Assembly: GCF_000710615.1 (NCBI RefSeq)
Contig: NZ_JDTH01000002.1
Location: 1,170,082-1,234,081 of the forward strand
From: Haladaptatus cibarius D43
GTDB lineage: Archaea > Halobacteriota > Halobacteria > Halobacteriales > Haladaptataceae
Direction: 5' to 3'
DNA: 64,000 nt
In this document: piece after piece, positions 25,490 to 33,660 of the stretch
How the letters are laid out: the number at the start of each line of letters is the position of its first letter
Numbering within the stretch: the first letter of the stretch is position 1
Program-made: the position numbers and the translations under genes
The notes under the pieces: model-generated
Seen by the model: only the letters and a program-made list of their open reading frames with translations
Database searches by the model: none
What the model was told of the DNA's origin: nothing

Positions 25490-27082
25490 TTACTTCGCCG
25501 CGATAACGTCGTCGATGCGGGCGATCATCGTCGCGGCTTCGGTCGCGCTCTCGACTGCTTCGCGCTTGACCGCGGCGGGGTCGATGACGCCTTCCTCGAC
25601 TGGGTCTGCGATTTCGCCGGTTTCGCCGGAGGAGATGATTCCTGCGCGGCCCGCTTCGTCGTCGTTCGCGGCGCGGAGGTCGACGAGGGCGTCGATTGGA
25701 TCCATACCCGTGTTCTCGGCGAGCGTGCGCGGAAGCACTTCGACGGCGTCGGCGAACGCTTCGATGGCGAGTTGCTGGCGACCTTCGACGCCTGCGGCTT
25801 CGTCGCGGACGCGGCCCGCGATGTTGATTTCGGTTGCGCCTGCGCCGGGGACGACGTTTCCGGAATCTGTGGCGGTCGAAACGACGTCCAGCGCGTCGTT
25901 CAGTGCGCGCTCCAGTTCGTCAACGACGTGTTCGGTCCCGCCGCGGACGAAGAGGCTGACGGACTTTGCGGCCGCGCCGCCCTCTATGAAGGTGAGGTCT
26001 TCGCCGCCGTACTTTTCGACGCGGATGCTGTCTGCGTGACCGAGTTCGTCCTCGTCTACATCGTCCGGTTTGCCCGTGCGCTTGCCGCCCGTGGCCTGCG
26101 CAATGGAGGTAGTGAGGCCGTCGTCAACGTCCTCGAAGGCGAGGATGCCGTGTTTGGCGAGGTACGACGCAGTGCGGTCGTCGATGGAGGAATGCGAGAA
26201 GACGACATCGACGCCAGCGTCGGCGATTGCGTCGGCGAGTTCTTTGAGTTGGCTCTCTTCGGCGTCCATCGCGGCCGTGAGTTGGTCGACGTTATCGACG
26301 GAGTACTCCGCGTCGATTTCCGTCTCGCGGACGCTGAACGTGCCGTCAGTGCAGAGAACGGTTGCGTCCTCGACCGAGCGCGGCATGTTCTTGTGCGCCG
26401 GTTCCGTGTCGGTGACGATTCCCTCGATGAGTTCCGTCGCGCTGGAACTCGAACCGACTTGGGTGTGAACGCGAATGTCGTCTCGTTCGACCTTCTCTTC
26501 GCCTTCGACGTGGCGCACGGCGTTCACGACGACTTCGGCGAGTCGTTCGGTCGTGATGTCGCCGGTGCCTTTACCGGTCATGCTAGATTCTGCGACCTGT
26601 TTGAGAATCTCGTCGTCGATGTCGGCATCGAGCGAAAGGTCGTCGATAGCTTCCAGTGCGATGTCTCGTGCGCGTGCGTAGCCTTCCACGATGGTCGTCG
26701 CGTGAACGTCCTGTTCGAGGAGGTCTTCCGCTTTGGCGAGGAGTTCCCCGGCGAGAACGGAGGCCGTCGTCGTGCCGTCGCCGACTTCGTCTTCCTGTGT
26801 CTGGGAAACCTCGACGATCATCTGTGCGGCGGGGTGTTCGATGTCCATCGAGTTGAGGATGGTCGCCCCGTCGTTGGTGATAACCACGTCACCGTCGTCG
26901 GAGACGAGCATCTTGTCCATTCCTCGCGGGCCGAGCGTCGTTCGTACTGCCTCGCTTACCGCTTTGCCCGCGGCGATGTTGGAGGACTGAGCGTCCCGAC
27001 CGTGCGTTCGTTGGGAATCCTCGTTGAGGATGAACATCGGTCGTCCGCCCATGCGTCGCTGTCCGAAGCCTGATTCTGACAT
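25490..27082 (-). CDS. Thermosome (group II chaperonin) subunit
   Basis: A 530-residue chaperonin subunit that forms the double-ring ATP-driven folding chamber. [28 protein letters not shown] (ATP site), [21 protein letters not shown] and [11 protein letters not shown] are characteristic. Start [13 protein letters not shown] (27082) is chosen over a 35-codon upstream extension because the TATA box lies at 27107-27114. The protein ends [10 protein letters not shown] with no Gly-Gly-Met tail, unlike many haloarchaeal subunits, which points to a CCT3-like paralogue. Confidence 0.93.
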   Translation of the reverse strand: MSESGFGQRRMGGRPMFILNEDSQRTHGRDAQSSNIAAGKAVSEAVRTTLGPRGMDKMLVSDDGDVVITNDGATILNSMDIEHPAAQMIVEVSQTQEDEVGDGTTTASVLAGELLAKAEDLLEQDVHATTIVEGYARARDIALEAIDDLSLDADIDDEILKQVAESSMTGKGTGDITTERLAEVVVNAVRHVEGEEKVERDDIRVHTQVGSSSSATELIEGIVTDTEPAHKNMPRSVEDATVLCTDGTFSVRETEIDAEYSVDNVDQLTAAMDAEESQLKELADAIADAGVDVVFSHSSIDDRTASYLAKHGILAFEDVDDGLTTSIAQATGGKRTGKPDDVDEDELGHADSIRVEKYGGEDLTFIEGGAAAKSVSLFVRGGTEHVVDELERALNDALDVVSTATDSGNVVPGAGATEINIAGRVRDEAAGVEGRQQLAIEAFADAVEVLPRTLAENTGMDPIDALVDLRAANDDEAGRAGIISSGETGEIADPVEEGVIDPAAVKREAVESATEAATMIARIDDVIAAK

Positions 27083-27106
27083 CAGTACAACGAATGATTG
27101 ATATTC

Positions 27107-27114
27107 TATATAAG
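27107..27114 (-). promoter_or_regulatory. TATA box of the thermosome gene
   Basis: On the minus strand CTTATATAG is centred about 28 bases before the ATG at 27082, so the transcript is probably leaderless. No GC-rich symmetric heat-shock operator is obvious upstream by eye. Confidence 0.55.
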
Positions 27115-27214
27115 CTTTTTCACTGCGTTCGGGGCGTGACAGGCAAACACATATCCGGAATCCGAATCCCGTGACCGATAGATTCAAATAACATTACGGG
27201 GGAGGAATTTTCAG

Positions 27215-28030
27215 ATGCTGGAACTGGAACACCGTTTTCGCGTCGTGGACGTTCATTCCCGTCTCCCCGTCGAAGAAACGGTCACCGCGCGCGGGCGGGC
27301 AATCTCGCCGGAGAAATTGGAGCGCGAGATGCACCAAGCGGGCGTCATCTCGACCGTTGTCTTTCCCGGACCGCAGGAAGGCCAAAGCTATCTTCGCGCG
27401 AACAACGCAGTCGCTCGGCGGAGCGTCGAACGCCCGTTCGTCAGTTTCGCGCGAATCAACGGCCCGCGCGACCCGACCGGAAGCACGACGGCGCGACTGC
27501 GGAACTTCGGCGCGCGACGGAAAGAATGGCACACCTCTCCGGAGGACGTAGAGCAGTACGCTTACGACGACCGATTCCACGGGTTCAAACTCGACCCGGT
27601 GCAGGACGGCCTTCCGGACGAGGCTGTCCTCGACCAACTGGAAGATGTTGGCCTTCCCCTGCTCGTCCATGCGGGCGACGGATTTTCACCGACCGACGCC
27701 ACAGATGCCCTTCTCGACCGGTCGTTTCCCGTCATCCTCTCGCATTTCGGCGGCTATCCTCTCAATCGGAATTTGATGGACGACGCAATCGACCTGCTCG
27801 ACTCCTCCGACGACTGCTATCTGGACACGAGTTTCGTTCGCTACCGCGACCAGTTAGAGCGCGCCATCATGGAACACCCCGACCGCGTCCTGTTCGGCAG
27901 TGGTGCGCCGAACTCCCATCCGAACGTCGCCGTGATGGAAATTTTGACCTTGGACGTTCCGGAAGACGCCATGCGAAAAGTGTTCACCAAAAACCCGTCG
28001 CGCGTCGTTGCCGGACTCTCCGTCGAATAG
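27215..28030 (+). CDS. Amidohydrolase/TatD-like TIM-barrel protein with altered metal ligands
   Basis: A 271-residue protein of the amidohydrolase-2 superfamily. RVVDVHSRLP stands where DxHxH is usual, LPLLVHAGDGF and PVILSHFGGYPLN keep later His ligands, and LFGSGAPNSHPN stands where FGTDxP is usual. The second N-terminal His is Arg and the late Asp is Gly, so the metal centre may be mononuclear or lost. The gene is haloarchaea-like, with a normal barrel length. It is divergent from the thermosome gene by 132 bases. The substrate is unknown. Confidence 0.75.
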   Translation: MLELEHRFRVVDVHSRLPVEETVTARGRAISPEKLEREMHQAGVISTVVFPGPQEGQSYLRANNAVARRSVERPFVSFARINGPRDPTGSTTARLRNFGARRKEWHTSPEDVEQYAYDDRFHGFKLDPVQDGLPDEAVLDQLEDVGLPLLVHAGDGFSPTDATDALLDRSFPVILSHFGGYPLNRNLMDDAIDLLDSSDDCYLDTSFVRYRDQLERAIMEHPDRVLFGSGAPNSHPNVAVMEILTLDVPEDAMRKVFTKNPSRVVAGLSVE

Positions 28031-28136
28031 CGTTTGGGAACGTCGGTCGCGAGGAGGGAATCGATTTCGGGCGGTTAGCGTGTTTTACTCCGGATACGGT
28101 CTATTTTGAATGGTTTTGAGTGGATGTGTTATTCAT

Positions 28137-28490
28137 CCCGCTAGCTATTCACGACTCCAATCGAACCGCCACCGCAACTGCACCGCCTCCGCAACCGTAC
28201 CACCTCCGCAACTGCACCGCCTCCGCAACCGCAGGCGGACGAGTGCGTTGCACTCGCCCGCCAAGTGACTGATTGGCGTTGCGATAGTGTGTCAGAAGAC
28301 GAATTGCCGAAGAAAACGGTCAGTCGAAGTTGGATTGGGCGGGCGCGCCTCGGCGCGCCCGCCCTGCGGTTTTGGCTGAGAACGGGCGAACGAACGAGCG
28401 AATCGAGCAGACGCGAAGCGTCTGCGAGCAGAGCGAGTGAGTCGGGCGTGGTTTATTGCCTGCATCAGCAGTCGTCGCGGTATCAAAGTT
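28137..28490. repeat. Intergenic repeat element, family II copy 2
   Basis: About 350 bases between convergent genes (28030 and 28550). The left end GCTAGCTATTCACGACTCCAAT (28139-28160) is the complement of the right end of family I elements. A 24-base unit, GCAACTGCACCGCCTCCGC plus AACCG, occurs twice (28174-28197 and 28208-28231). A perfect 13-base hairpin, GGGCGGGCGCGCC with a TC loop, lies at 28337-28364, preceded by TTGGATT. AAGTGACTGATTGGCGTTGC then AGTGTGTCAGAAG (28264-28299) recurs in copies at 19.0 and 46.9 kb. No gene is supported. Confidence 0.6.
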
Positions 28491-28549
28491 AGTTCTACCG
28501 CGAACCTACACGACAGTTTTCGAGCTATCTTCCGATTCTACTCTACGCG

Positions 28550-29449
28550 CTATCGCCAGTCGTAGCGTTCGACCGCGCGGTCTGCCCGCGACGAAACCCC
28601 CGCAGGATTTCGGGCGTCGCTTCGGTCGCGCAGGCGGGCGAGAACGCCGTCTTTCGTTCCGACGGCGATTCCCTTACAGACGTGTTTTCCGCACCCCACC
28701 CAGAAGGTCGGTTTCGTCTCGCCCGACGCCACATCTCGGCCTTCTTCGCGGGCGTCACCCACTGCATCCTGTACCGTTCGTCTGAAAACCGTGAAACGCG
28801 GCCCGTAGTTTTTCGTCATTCGATAGGCGAGCGAGCGATATTTGATTCCCCAATCGCGGTCGTCGCCGTCGTCTCCCTCACTCCGGCGCACGCTCACCGT
28901 GGGCGACCACGTGACCGACCGGTCGAGGGTTGCGAGGCGGTGTGCGCAGTCGCGCGCGCCGCCGGTTTGCAGATTCTCGTCGAAGCCATCCACAGCCTCG
29001 ATTGCGTCCCGACTGAAGGCGGCGTTCCGGCCCGAAAAGTAGGTCACGTCCCGTCCGGCAATCGTCCGCGTTTCGACCGTTTCGGTCGTCATCCCCGCTT
29101 TGACCATTCGGTGGACGGGACCGGTTACGACATCCGCGCCGTTCGTTATTGCTTGCGTAACGCCGTCGCACCACGACTCTTCGATAGTGACGTTTTGCCC
29201 GATGAGCGCTATCGCGTCGCCACTGGCTTCGGCGATTCCGGCGTTCCGCGCGACGTTCAGGTTTCGGTCGGAGATTTCGACCAAGGCACTCACGTCGTCG
29301 CGGTCACACACCATCCCGGTCGTTCCGTCCGCGGATGGCCCGTTGACGACGATGACCTCGGCCTCCGGCGCGTGCCGGGAGAGCGTGTCGAGGCTTGTGC
29401 TCAGAGGGTCACGCCCGTTGAGCGTCGGAACCACCACGGACAGGTTCAT
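28550..29449 (-). CDS. Family 2 glycosyltransferase
   Basis: A 299-residue GT-A-fold protein. MNLSVVVPTLNGRDPLSTSLDTL is the family 2 start; VIVVNGPSADGT and RNLNVARNAGIAEASG follow. The position of the usual DxD metal motif reads ALIGQNVTI, so the acidic pair is missing; YFSGRNAAFSRDAIEAVDGFDENL is the acceptor-side region. It probably transfers a sugar in surface glycan or lipid synthesis, at the cytoplasmic side of the membrane. The C-terminal 100 residues (VQDAVGDAREEG...) are soluble. Donor and acceptor are unknown. Confidence 0.8.
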   Translation of the reverse strand: MNLSVVVPTLNGRDPLSTSLDTLSRHAPEAEVIVVNGPSADGTTGMVCDRDDVSALVEISDRNLNVARNAGIAEASGDAIALIGQNVTIEESWCDGVTQAITNGADVVTGPVHRMVKAGMTTETVETRTIAGRDVTYFSGRNAAFSRDAIEAVDGFDENLQTGGARDCAHRLATLDRSVTWSPTVSVRRSEGDDGDDRDWGIKYRSLAYRMTKNYGPRFTVFRRTVQDAVGDAREEGRDVASGETKPTFWVGCGKHVCKGIAVGTKDGVLARLRDRSDARNPAGVSSRADRAVERYDWR

Positions 29450-29495
29450 ATCCGCTTTTCAGATACCGGATGCGTAAAAGTAATTCGGCACGCGC

Positions 29496-30203
29496 CTACT
29501 TGACCCGCGTATTCCAGTAGGAAACCGACGCGAGTTGGTCGCCGACAGCTGAATTGATGAGGCTCGTATCTATCTCACGGATTCGCTCCGCAACGGCGTC
29601 GGGAATCTTGCGGTAGAAGCCGTATGGAAGCACCCAATCGTGTTCTGCGCCGACGAGTCGAAGACCGGTTTCGGACAGCAGTTTCTCCACGTCGGAAAGC
29701 GAGTAGAGCCGCGACCCCATCGGCAGAAGCCAGTTGTAGAGGCTTCGCGTACTCGGCCCGGCGAACGTATCGAAAAAGACCTGTTCTTTCGCTACCCTCC
29801 GCATCTCACTCAGGAAGGATGCGGGAGTGTCAGCGAGGTGGAAAAATCGCATCGCAAACACGGTGTCGAAATAGTCGTCGGGAAACGGAAGGCGGGCCGC
29901 ATCACCGCGCATAAATTCCAGATGGTCGTCGACGCCAGCATTGTGGGCTTTGTGGCGCCCCTGCTGAAGCATCGCCGACGAAATATCGAGTCCGACGATG
30001 TCGGCCCCACGCTCCGCCAGCATGACGGTAAATCGGCCGGTGCCACAGGCGATTTCGAGGACTCGTTTTCCTTCGACTGGCCCAATCGCGTCGAGAACTG
30101 CCCGTTTCTCACGGCGGTCGATAAGCCGTCCGCCACGGGAGAATCGCTTCTCGTCGTACTCCTCGGCCACCTCTGTCGCCTGATACCATTCCTGTCCCTT
30201 CAC
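29496..30203 (-). CDS. Class I SAM-dependent methyltransferase
   Basis: A 235-residue methyltransferase of the UbiE/COQ5-like methyltransferase-11 type. VLEIACGTGRFTVMLAERGADIVGLDIS is the SAM-binding loop (near 50), RGDAARLPFPDDYFDTVFAMRFFHL is motif III-IV. I chose the GTG at 30203 (VKGQEWYQATEVAEEYDEKRF) because the longer frame to 30647 reads as non-protein. N-terminal YDEKRF is the usual entry helix of this family. The substrate is unknown. It is 46 bases from the glycosyltransferase start on the same strand. Confidence 0.8.
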   Translation of the reverse strand: MKGQEWYQATEVAEEYDEKRFSRGGRLIDRREKRAVLDAIGPVEGKRVLEIACGTGRFTVMLAERGADIVGLDISSAMLQQGRHKAHNAGVDDHLEFMRGDAARLPFPDDYFDTVFAMRFFHLADTPASFLSEMRRVAKEQVFFDTFAGPSTRSLYNWLLPMGSRLYSLSDVEKLLSETGLRLVGAEHDWVLPYGFYRKIPDAVAERIREIDTSLINSAVGDQLASVSYWNTRVK

Positions 30204-30332
30204 ACTTTCTTCTACACGGGTGTACCTCACCGGGGGGATAAAACGGTACTGAAAGCGGATAGGCAAACGAACTGGAAAATCAGTTACGCGAACGACTTTG
30301 GAGTTCGCTCGCGTAGAGAATAGAAGAGTAGT

Positions 30333-30503
30333 ATGCCGACGTGTAAGCACTGCAACGGCGAATTTACGGCGGAAGAACTCGTCCGGCACGAGTACGTGCG
30401 GGTAATTGTCGTCCACTGCCCCGACTGCGGGTGCGTACTCGGTCAGTACAACCGCCACGGCGATGCACCGAAAACCGACCACAAATCGAACGCCGACCGC
30501 TGA
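30333..30503 (+). CDS. Small zinc-ribbon protein
   Basis: A 56-residue gene. MPTCKHCNGEF and VVHCPDCGCVLGQY supply two CxxC pairs of a zinc ribbon, spaced by about 27 residues; the tail is charged (GDAPKTDHKSNADR). Such microproteins are abundant in haloarchaea and usually uncharacterised. It stands between a methyltransferase start (30203) and a PPOX gene on the opposite strand. It is supported by the cysteine pairs and codon-level protein composition. Confidence 0.65.
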   Translation: MPTCKHCNGEFTAEELVRHEYVRVIVVHCPDCGCVLGQYNRHGDAPKTDHKSNADR

Positions 30504-30516
30504 GGAAAATTCGGAA

Positions 30517-30915
30517 TTATCCGCCCGCCACGACGCGGTCGGGTCGAATGCGAATGATGACGCGCGGCCCTTGTTCCTCGCCGAGGTTCGGGTACTCGTC
30601 CTGTTCCATATATCGCTGGGTGAGTTCGTTGATGTGTTCGACGGCACCGTCCTCGGTCACTTCCTCGACTTCTCCGCGAATCGAAACGAATCGGTAGGGG
30701 TCGTCCGGGTCGAGCATATCCAGTCCGACCTTCGGATTTCGCTGGACGTTTTTCTCTTTTTGTCGCCCTTTCGCCGTGTTGATGAGAACGTAGTCGCCGT
30801 CGTAGCCGACCCAGACGGGCGTCACCTGCGGCGTCCCGTCCGGCATGACGGTTGCGAAGTTTGCGAACGTCTTCTTTTCGAAGAGGTCGTGATACTCGTC
30901 TGGAATCGGTTCCAT
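30517..30915 (-). CDS. PPOX-class (FMN/F420-type) split-barrel oxidoreductase
   Basis: A 132-residue pyridoxamine-phosphate-oxidase-like protein. FANFATVMPDGTPQVTPVWVGYDGDYVLINTAKGRQKEKNV is the flavin/deazaflavin binding core and FVSIRGEVEEVTEDGA completes the split barrel. The cofactor could be F420, FMN or FAD, and the reaction is not predictable. Its promoter region is shared with the HTH gene at 31061. It converges on the small zinc-ribbon gene, with 13 bases between the stop codons. Confidence 0.85.
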   Translation of the reverse strand: MEPIPDEYHDLFEKKTFANFATVMPDGTPQVTPVWVGYDGDYVLINTAKGRQKEKNVQRNPKVGLDMLDPDDPYRFVSIRGEVEEVTEDGAVEHINELTQRYMEQDEYPNLGEEQGPRVIIRIRPDRVVAGG

Positions 30916-30994
30916 AGGCGAGACACGACGGGGTGCATGGAGTAGCTTCTGCCCGACCTATCGAGTTATTAAAATGTGATATAATGACGACTAA

Positions 30995-31017
30995 GGTGTG
31001 AATATTGTATGAACACC
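30995..31017. promoter_or_regulatory. Inverted repeat upstream of HTH gene
   Basis: GGTGT (30995-30999) and ACACC (31013-31017) are complementary with a 13-base AT-rich spacer; a TATA-like CATATAG follows at 31018-31024. The site lies 44 bases before the HTH gene at 31061 and about 80 bases before the divergent PPOX gene. It may bind the HTH protein itself. Short arms make this a weak prediction. Confidence 0.3.
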
Positions 31018-31060
31018 CATATAGCCAACTTTTACCACCTCTGTCAGGCGGTATCATAAC

Positions 31061-31312
31061 ATGAGCACGACCGCGACCAAACCGGCAGGCGATTTCCGCG
31101 AAAAACTGCGCGAACTTCCACCCAGCGCGAAACTCATCGCCAAGGTGTTGGAAACCGACGAACCGCTGACGCAAGGCGAACTCGCCGACGAATCGCTCCT
31201 CCCCGACCGAACTGTCCGCTACGCCCTGACCCGCCTCGAAGAGCAAGACCTCGTCGTCTCGCGCCACAGTTTCCGCGACGCGCGAAAACAGGTCTACCTC
31301 CTGAACGACTGA
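31061..31312 (+). CDS. Winged-helix (MarR/TrmB-like) DNA-binding protein
   Basis: An 83-residue protein that is almost entirely one winged HTH: LPPSAKLIAKVLETDEPLTQGELADESLLPDRTVRYALTRLEEQDLVVSRHSFRDARKQVYLLN. The recognition helix is around DRTVRYALTRL and the wing around SFRDARKQVY. Comparable small regulators in haloarchaea are annotated as MarR or TrmB family. An inverted repeat sits 44 bases upstream. The regulated genes are unknown; the divergent PPOX gene is a candidate. Confidence 0.8.
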   Translation: MSTTATKPAGDFREKLRELPPSAKLIAKVLETDEPLTQGELADESLLPDRTVRYALTRLEEQDLVVSRHSFRDARKQVYLLND

Positions 31313-31453
31313 TTCTGCGAATCAGTCGTTCGAACCTCGGCCTCCCAATTTTTCGTTTTCTTTTCGCTTCGTTCTCCATCTTCGTTCCGCAGTCATTCAT
31401 CATCGTCCGGCACGAACGAGGGATTTTTTCGGGTTACCTGTGTCTTTCCGCGT

Positions 31454-32209
31454 GTGAATCCCATCCCCGTCCCGACGGAAACAGTCGCTCCACATGGCGC
31501 GACGAACGCCTACGTGGTCGGAGACGTACTCGTTGACCCGCCAGGCAGAACCGACGAACTCGACCGAACAGTCGCCGAAAACGATGTCGAACACGTTCTC
31601 GTAACCCACGCCCATCCCGACCACGTCGGGGCAGTCGCCCACTACGCCGAAACCTGCGGTGCGACCGTCTGGGCGCGACAGGGCCGCGAAACGCGATTCG
31701 AGCACGCGACGGGAATCGCGCCCGACGAAACGTTCCGCGAGGGGACGAAAATCGGTTCCCTGACCGCTATCGAAACGCCGGGTCACGCCCCCGACCATGT
31801 CGCACTTGCAGATGACGACGGAGCCGAAATCCTCGCGGGCGACCTCGTCGTCGCGGAGGGGAGCGTGATGGTCGCCGCCGGAGAGGGCGACCTGCGAGCG
31901 TATCTCACCTCGCTCCGCCGACTGTACGCTCGGAATCCTGCTGTGCTGTATCCAGGACACGGGCCGGTTATCGACCAGCCACGGGAGACGATTCGGCGAC
32001 TTATCGACCATCGACTCGCCCGCGAAAAGCGCGTTCGGTCTGCGGTGCTGTCGGGTGCGAAAACGCTCGACGAAATCACCGACTCGGCATACAACAAGGA
32101 CATCTCCGGGGTTCGGGAGTTCGCCGAGCAGACTGTGGCCGCCCATCTCGAAAAGTTGGCCGTCGAAGGCGACCTGCGATGGGACGACGAGCGCGCCGTG
32201 CCGCAATGA
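31454..32209 (+). CDS. Metallo-beta-lactamase-fold hydrolase
   Basis: A 251-residue MBL-fold protein. LVTHAHPDHVGAVAHY has the HxHxDH dizinc motif, and IETPGHAPDHVAL and VLYPGHGPVI supply later His ligands; GDLVV near 135 is the bridging Asp. The C-terminal part (KRVRSAVLSGAKTLDEI... ) is the helical domain of the LACTB2/hydroxyacylglutathione hydrolase-like subgroup, sometimes RNA or ester hydrolases. It starts at GTG 31454, the only start that precedes the first beta strands. The substrate is unknown. Confidence 0.85.
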   Translation: MNPIPVPTETVAPHGATNAYVVGDVLVDPPGRTDELDRTVAENDVEHVLVTHAHPDHVGAVAHYAETCGATVWARQGRETRFEHATGIAPDETFREGTKIGSLTAIETPGHAPDHVALADDDGAEILAGDLVVAEGSVMVAAGEGDLRAYLTSLRRLYARNPAVLYPGHGPVIDQPRETIRRLIDHRLAREKRVRSAVLSGAKTLDEITDSAYNKDISGVREFAEQTVAAHLEKLAVEGDLRWDDERAVPQ

Positions 32210-32237
32210 TTTTGCGCGCTCGCCCGAACTGGAAACC

Positions 32238-32897
32238 GTGCAGAGTCTCGAAGCCGAACTGGAGCGCGCGAACGCACTCGACGTGAGCGACCTCGCGGAC
32301 GCAATCGAGGACATCGGATTCGAATGTACGCGCTGTGGATCCTGCTGTACGAGCGAGGCGGACGACCCCCACACCGCGACGATGTTTCCCGACGAAGTGC
32401 GCGAGCTACAGGACGCGACGGAGTACGACTTCCGGGACGTAGCGCGACCCATGCCCTACGGCCTCTCCGACGGCGACGATGAACCGGAGGGTGAAACGTT
32501 CGAGTGGGCGCTTCAGACTGACGACTGCGGCGACTGCCGATTTTACGAGGAAGACGATGATGGACTGGGCGCGTGTTCCGTGCATCCCGACCGACCGCTC
32601 ATCTGCCAGACGTACCCCTTCAGCGTCGAACTGGGTGGCACGAGTCAGCCGATGGGCGAAGCGGTAGATGAATCCGGAATCGTCCGAGCACACGAATGCG
32701 AAGGACTCGGAACCGACATCGACCGAGAACACGCCGAGGAACTGGCGGACGCTCTCAAAGAGCGTGCAGTCCGCGAACTCGAAGAGGCAATCGGCGTACG
32801 CGACAACTACGAACCCGCGAATCCCGATTCCGGCGAAGTCGTCGTCCATGATTCCGAGGGTGCGAAAAACACGGATGGAACCGAGTACGAGGGGTAG
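32238..32897 (+). CDS. YkgJ-family cysteine cluster protein
   Basis: A 219-residue protein with FECTRCGSCCTSE near the N terminus, DDCGDCRFYEE mid-protein and GACSVHPDRPLICQTYPF towards the end, giving the CxxCxxCC plus later Cys pattern of the YkgJ/Fe-S or Zn-binding family. The start at GTG 32238 (VQSLEAELERAN) is chosen because the longer frame overlaps the MBL gene and reads poorly. The C terminus is highly acidic. It lies 28 bases after the MBL gene and is probably co-transcribed. The biochemical role is unknown. Confidence 0.8.
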   Translation: MQSLEAELERANALDVSDLADAIEDIGFECTRCGSCCTSEADDPHTATMFPDEVRELQDATEYDFRDVARPMPYGLSDGDDEPEGETFEWALQTDDCGDCRFYEEDDDGLGACSVHPDRPLICQTYPFSVELGGTSQPMGEAVDESGIVRAHECEGLGTDIDREHAEELADALKERAVRELEEAIGVRDNYEPANPDSGEVVVHDSEGAKNTDGTEYEG

Positions 32898-33068
32898 GAT
32901 AGCGAGCGGTCGGTGCAATAGCCCGATGATACAACCGCTGGATTTCGACATTCGACACAACCACTAGCGGGGAGCAATTTTCCGCGAGTGAGGAGCGATA
33001 GCGACGACCGAGCGGGCAGACGACTGAATGGAGCAGCGAAGAGCGAAGCTCTTTCCTGCGAAATGAAA

Positions 33069-33159
33069 GAGGAGTGCTTTTGGTCGACCTTTTACAGGAA
33101 GACGGGTCAGGCCAGCGCGAATCGCGCTGGCCCGGCCGCTCGACCGTCGTAAAAGGTCG
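33069..33159. repeat. Left arm of large inverted repeat around the TRAM gene
   Basis: This 91-base stretch is nearly the exact reverse complement of 33661-33756: apart from one 5-base indel there are only a few differences. It contains its own hairpin (CCAGCGCGA/TCGCGCTGG, 33112-33130) and ends 2 bases before the TRAM stop codon. Looser complementarity continues to CGACACAACCACTA (32953-32966). It could serve as the TRAM terminator, a recombination arm or a non-autonomous element end. Confidence 0.75.
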
Positions 33160-33161
33160 GT

Positions 33162-33605
33162 TTAGAACTCTTCGTCGATGATTTCGCCGACGGCAAAGTT
33201 CGATTTCACTTCCGTGATTTCGACCTTCACGCGCTCGCCGATTTCCGCGCCGGGGACGATAATGACGTAGCCGCGTTCGACACGCGCGATACCGTCGCCC
33301 TGCTTGCCGATATCTTCGACTTCGACGTAGCGGATTTCTCCCCCTTCGACGGGTGGTTGTGGCTCCGACGAAACAGGAGTCGGGCCACCGCTGTCGTTTG
33401 TGGATTTCGTCGTCGCCGCCGCCTCGGTTTGGTCGTCGCTCGATTCAGTCTCCGTTTCGCGCGAGATAAGCGCAACACGGTAGGTTTCTCCCGGTTCGAC
33501 CGAACCCGTGTCGATTTCGCGGCGTGGAACTGAGACGACGTATTCGTCGCCTTTGAGAGTAACATCAGCGCTGAACAGACACAGGAGTTTGTCAGAGATT
33601 TCCAA
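33162..33605 (-). CDS. TRAM-domain RNA-binding protein
   Basis: A 147-residue protein. The C-terminal TRAM domain (EIRYVEVEDIGKQGDGIARVERGYVIIVPGAEIGERVKVEITEVKSNFAVGEII, about 90-147) binds RNA in archaeal stand-alone proteins and tRNA-modifying enzymes. The N-terminal 50 residues (MEISDKLLCLFSADVTL...YVVSVPRREID) form a separate beta-rich part seen in haloarchaeal TRAM proteins, and a Ser/Thr/acidic linker joins them. Stand-alone archaeal TRAM proteins are proposed RNA chaperones. The gene and its promoter lie exactly between two near-identical inverted repeat arms. Confidence 0.85.
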   Translation of the reverse strand: MEISDKLLCLFSADVTLKGDEYVVSVPRREIDTGSVEPGETYRVALISRETETESSDDQTEAAATTKSTNDSGGPTPVSSEPQPPVEGGEIRYVEVEDIGKQGDGIARVERGYVIIVPGAEIGERVKVEITEVKSNFAVGEIIDEEF

Positions 33606-33660
33606 GGTCGTAGACCTCCAGTTGAAACCAAGTAGTCAACCATTAAAGAATTATCGGGAA

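Noticed and set aside
28265-28492. 75-codon frame in the repeat element
   Set aside because: Composed of Arg/Ser-rich sequence produced by GC-rich repeats.
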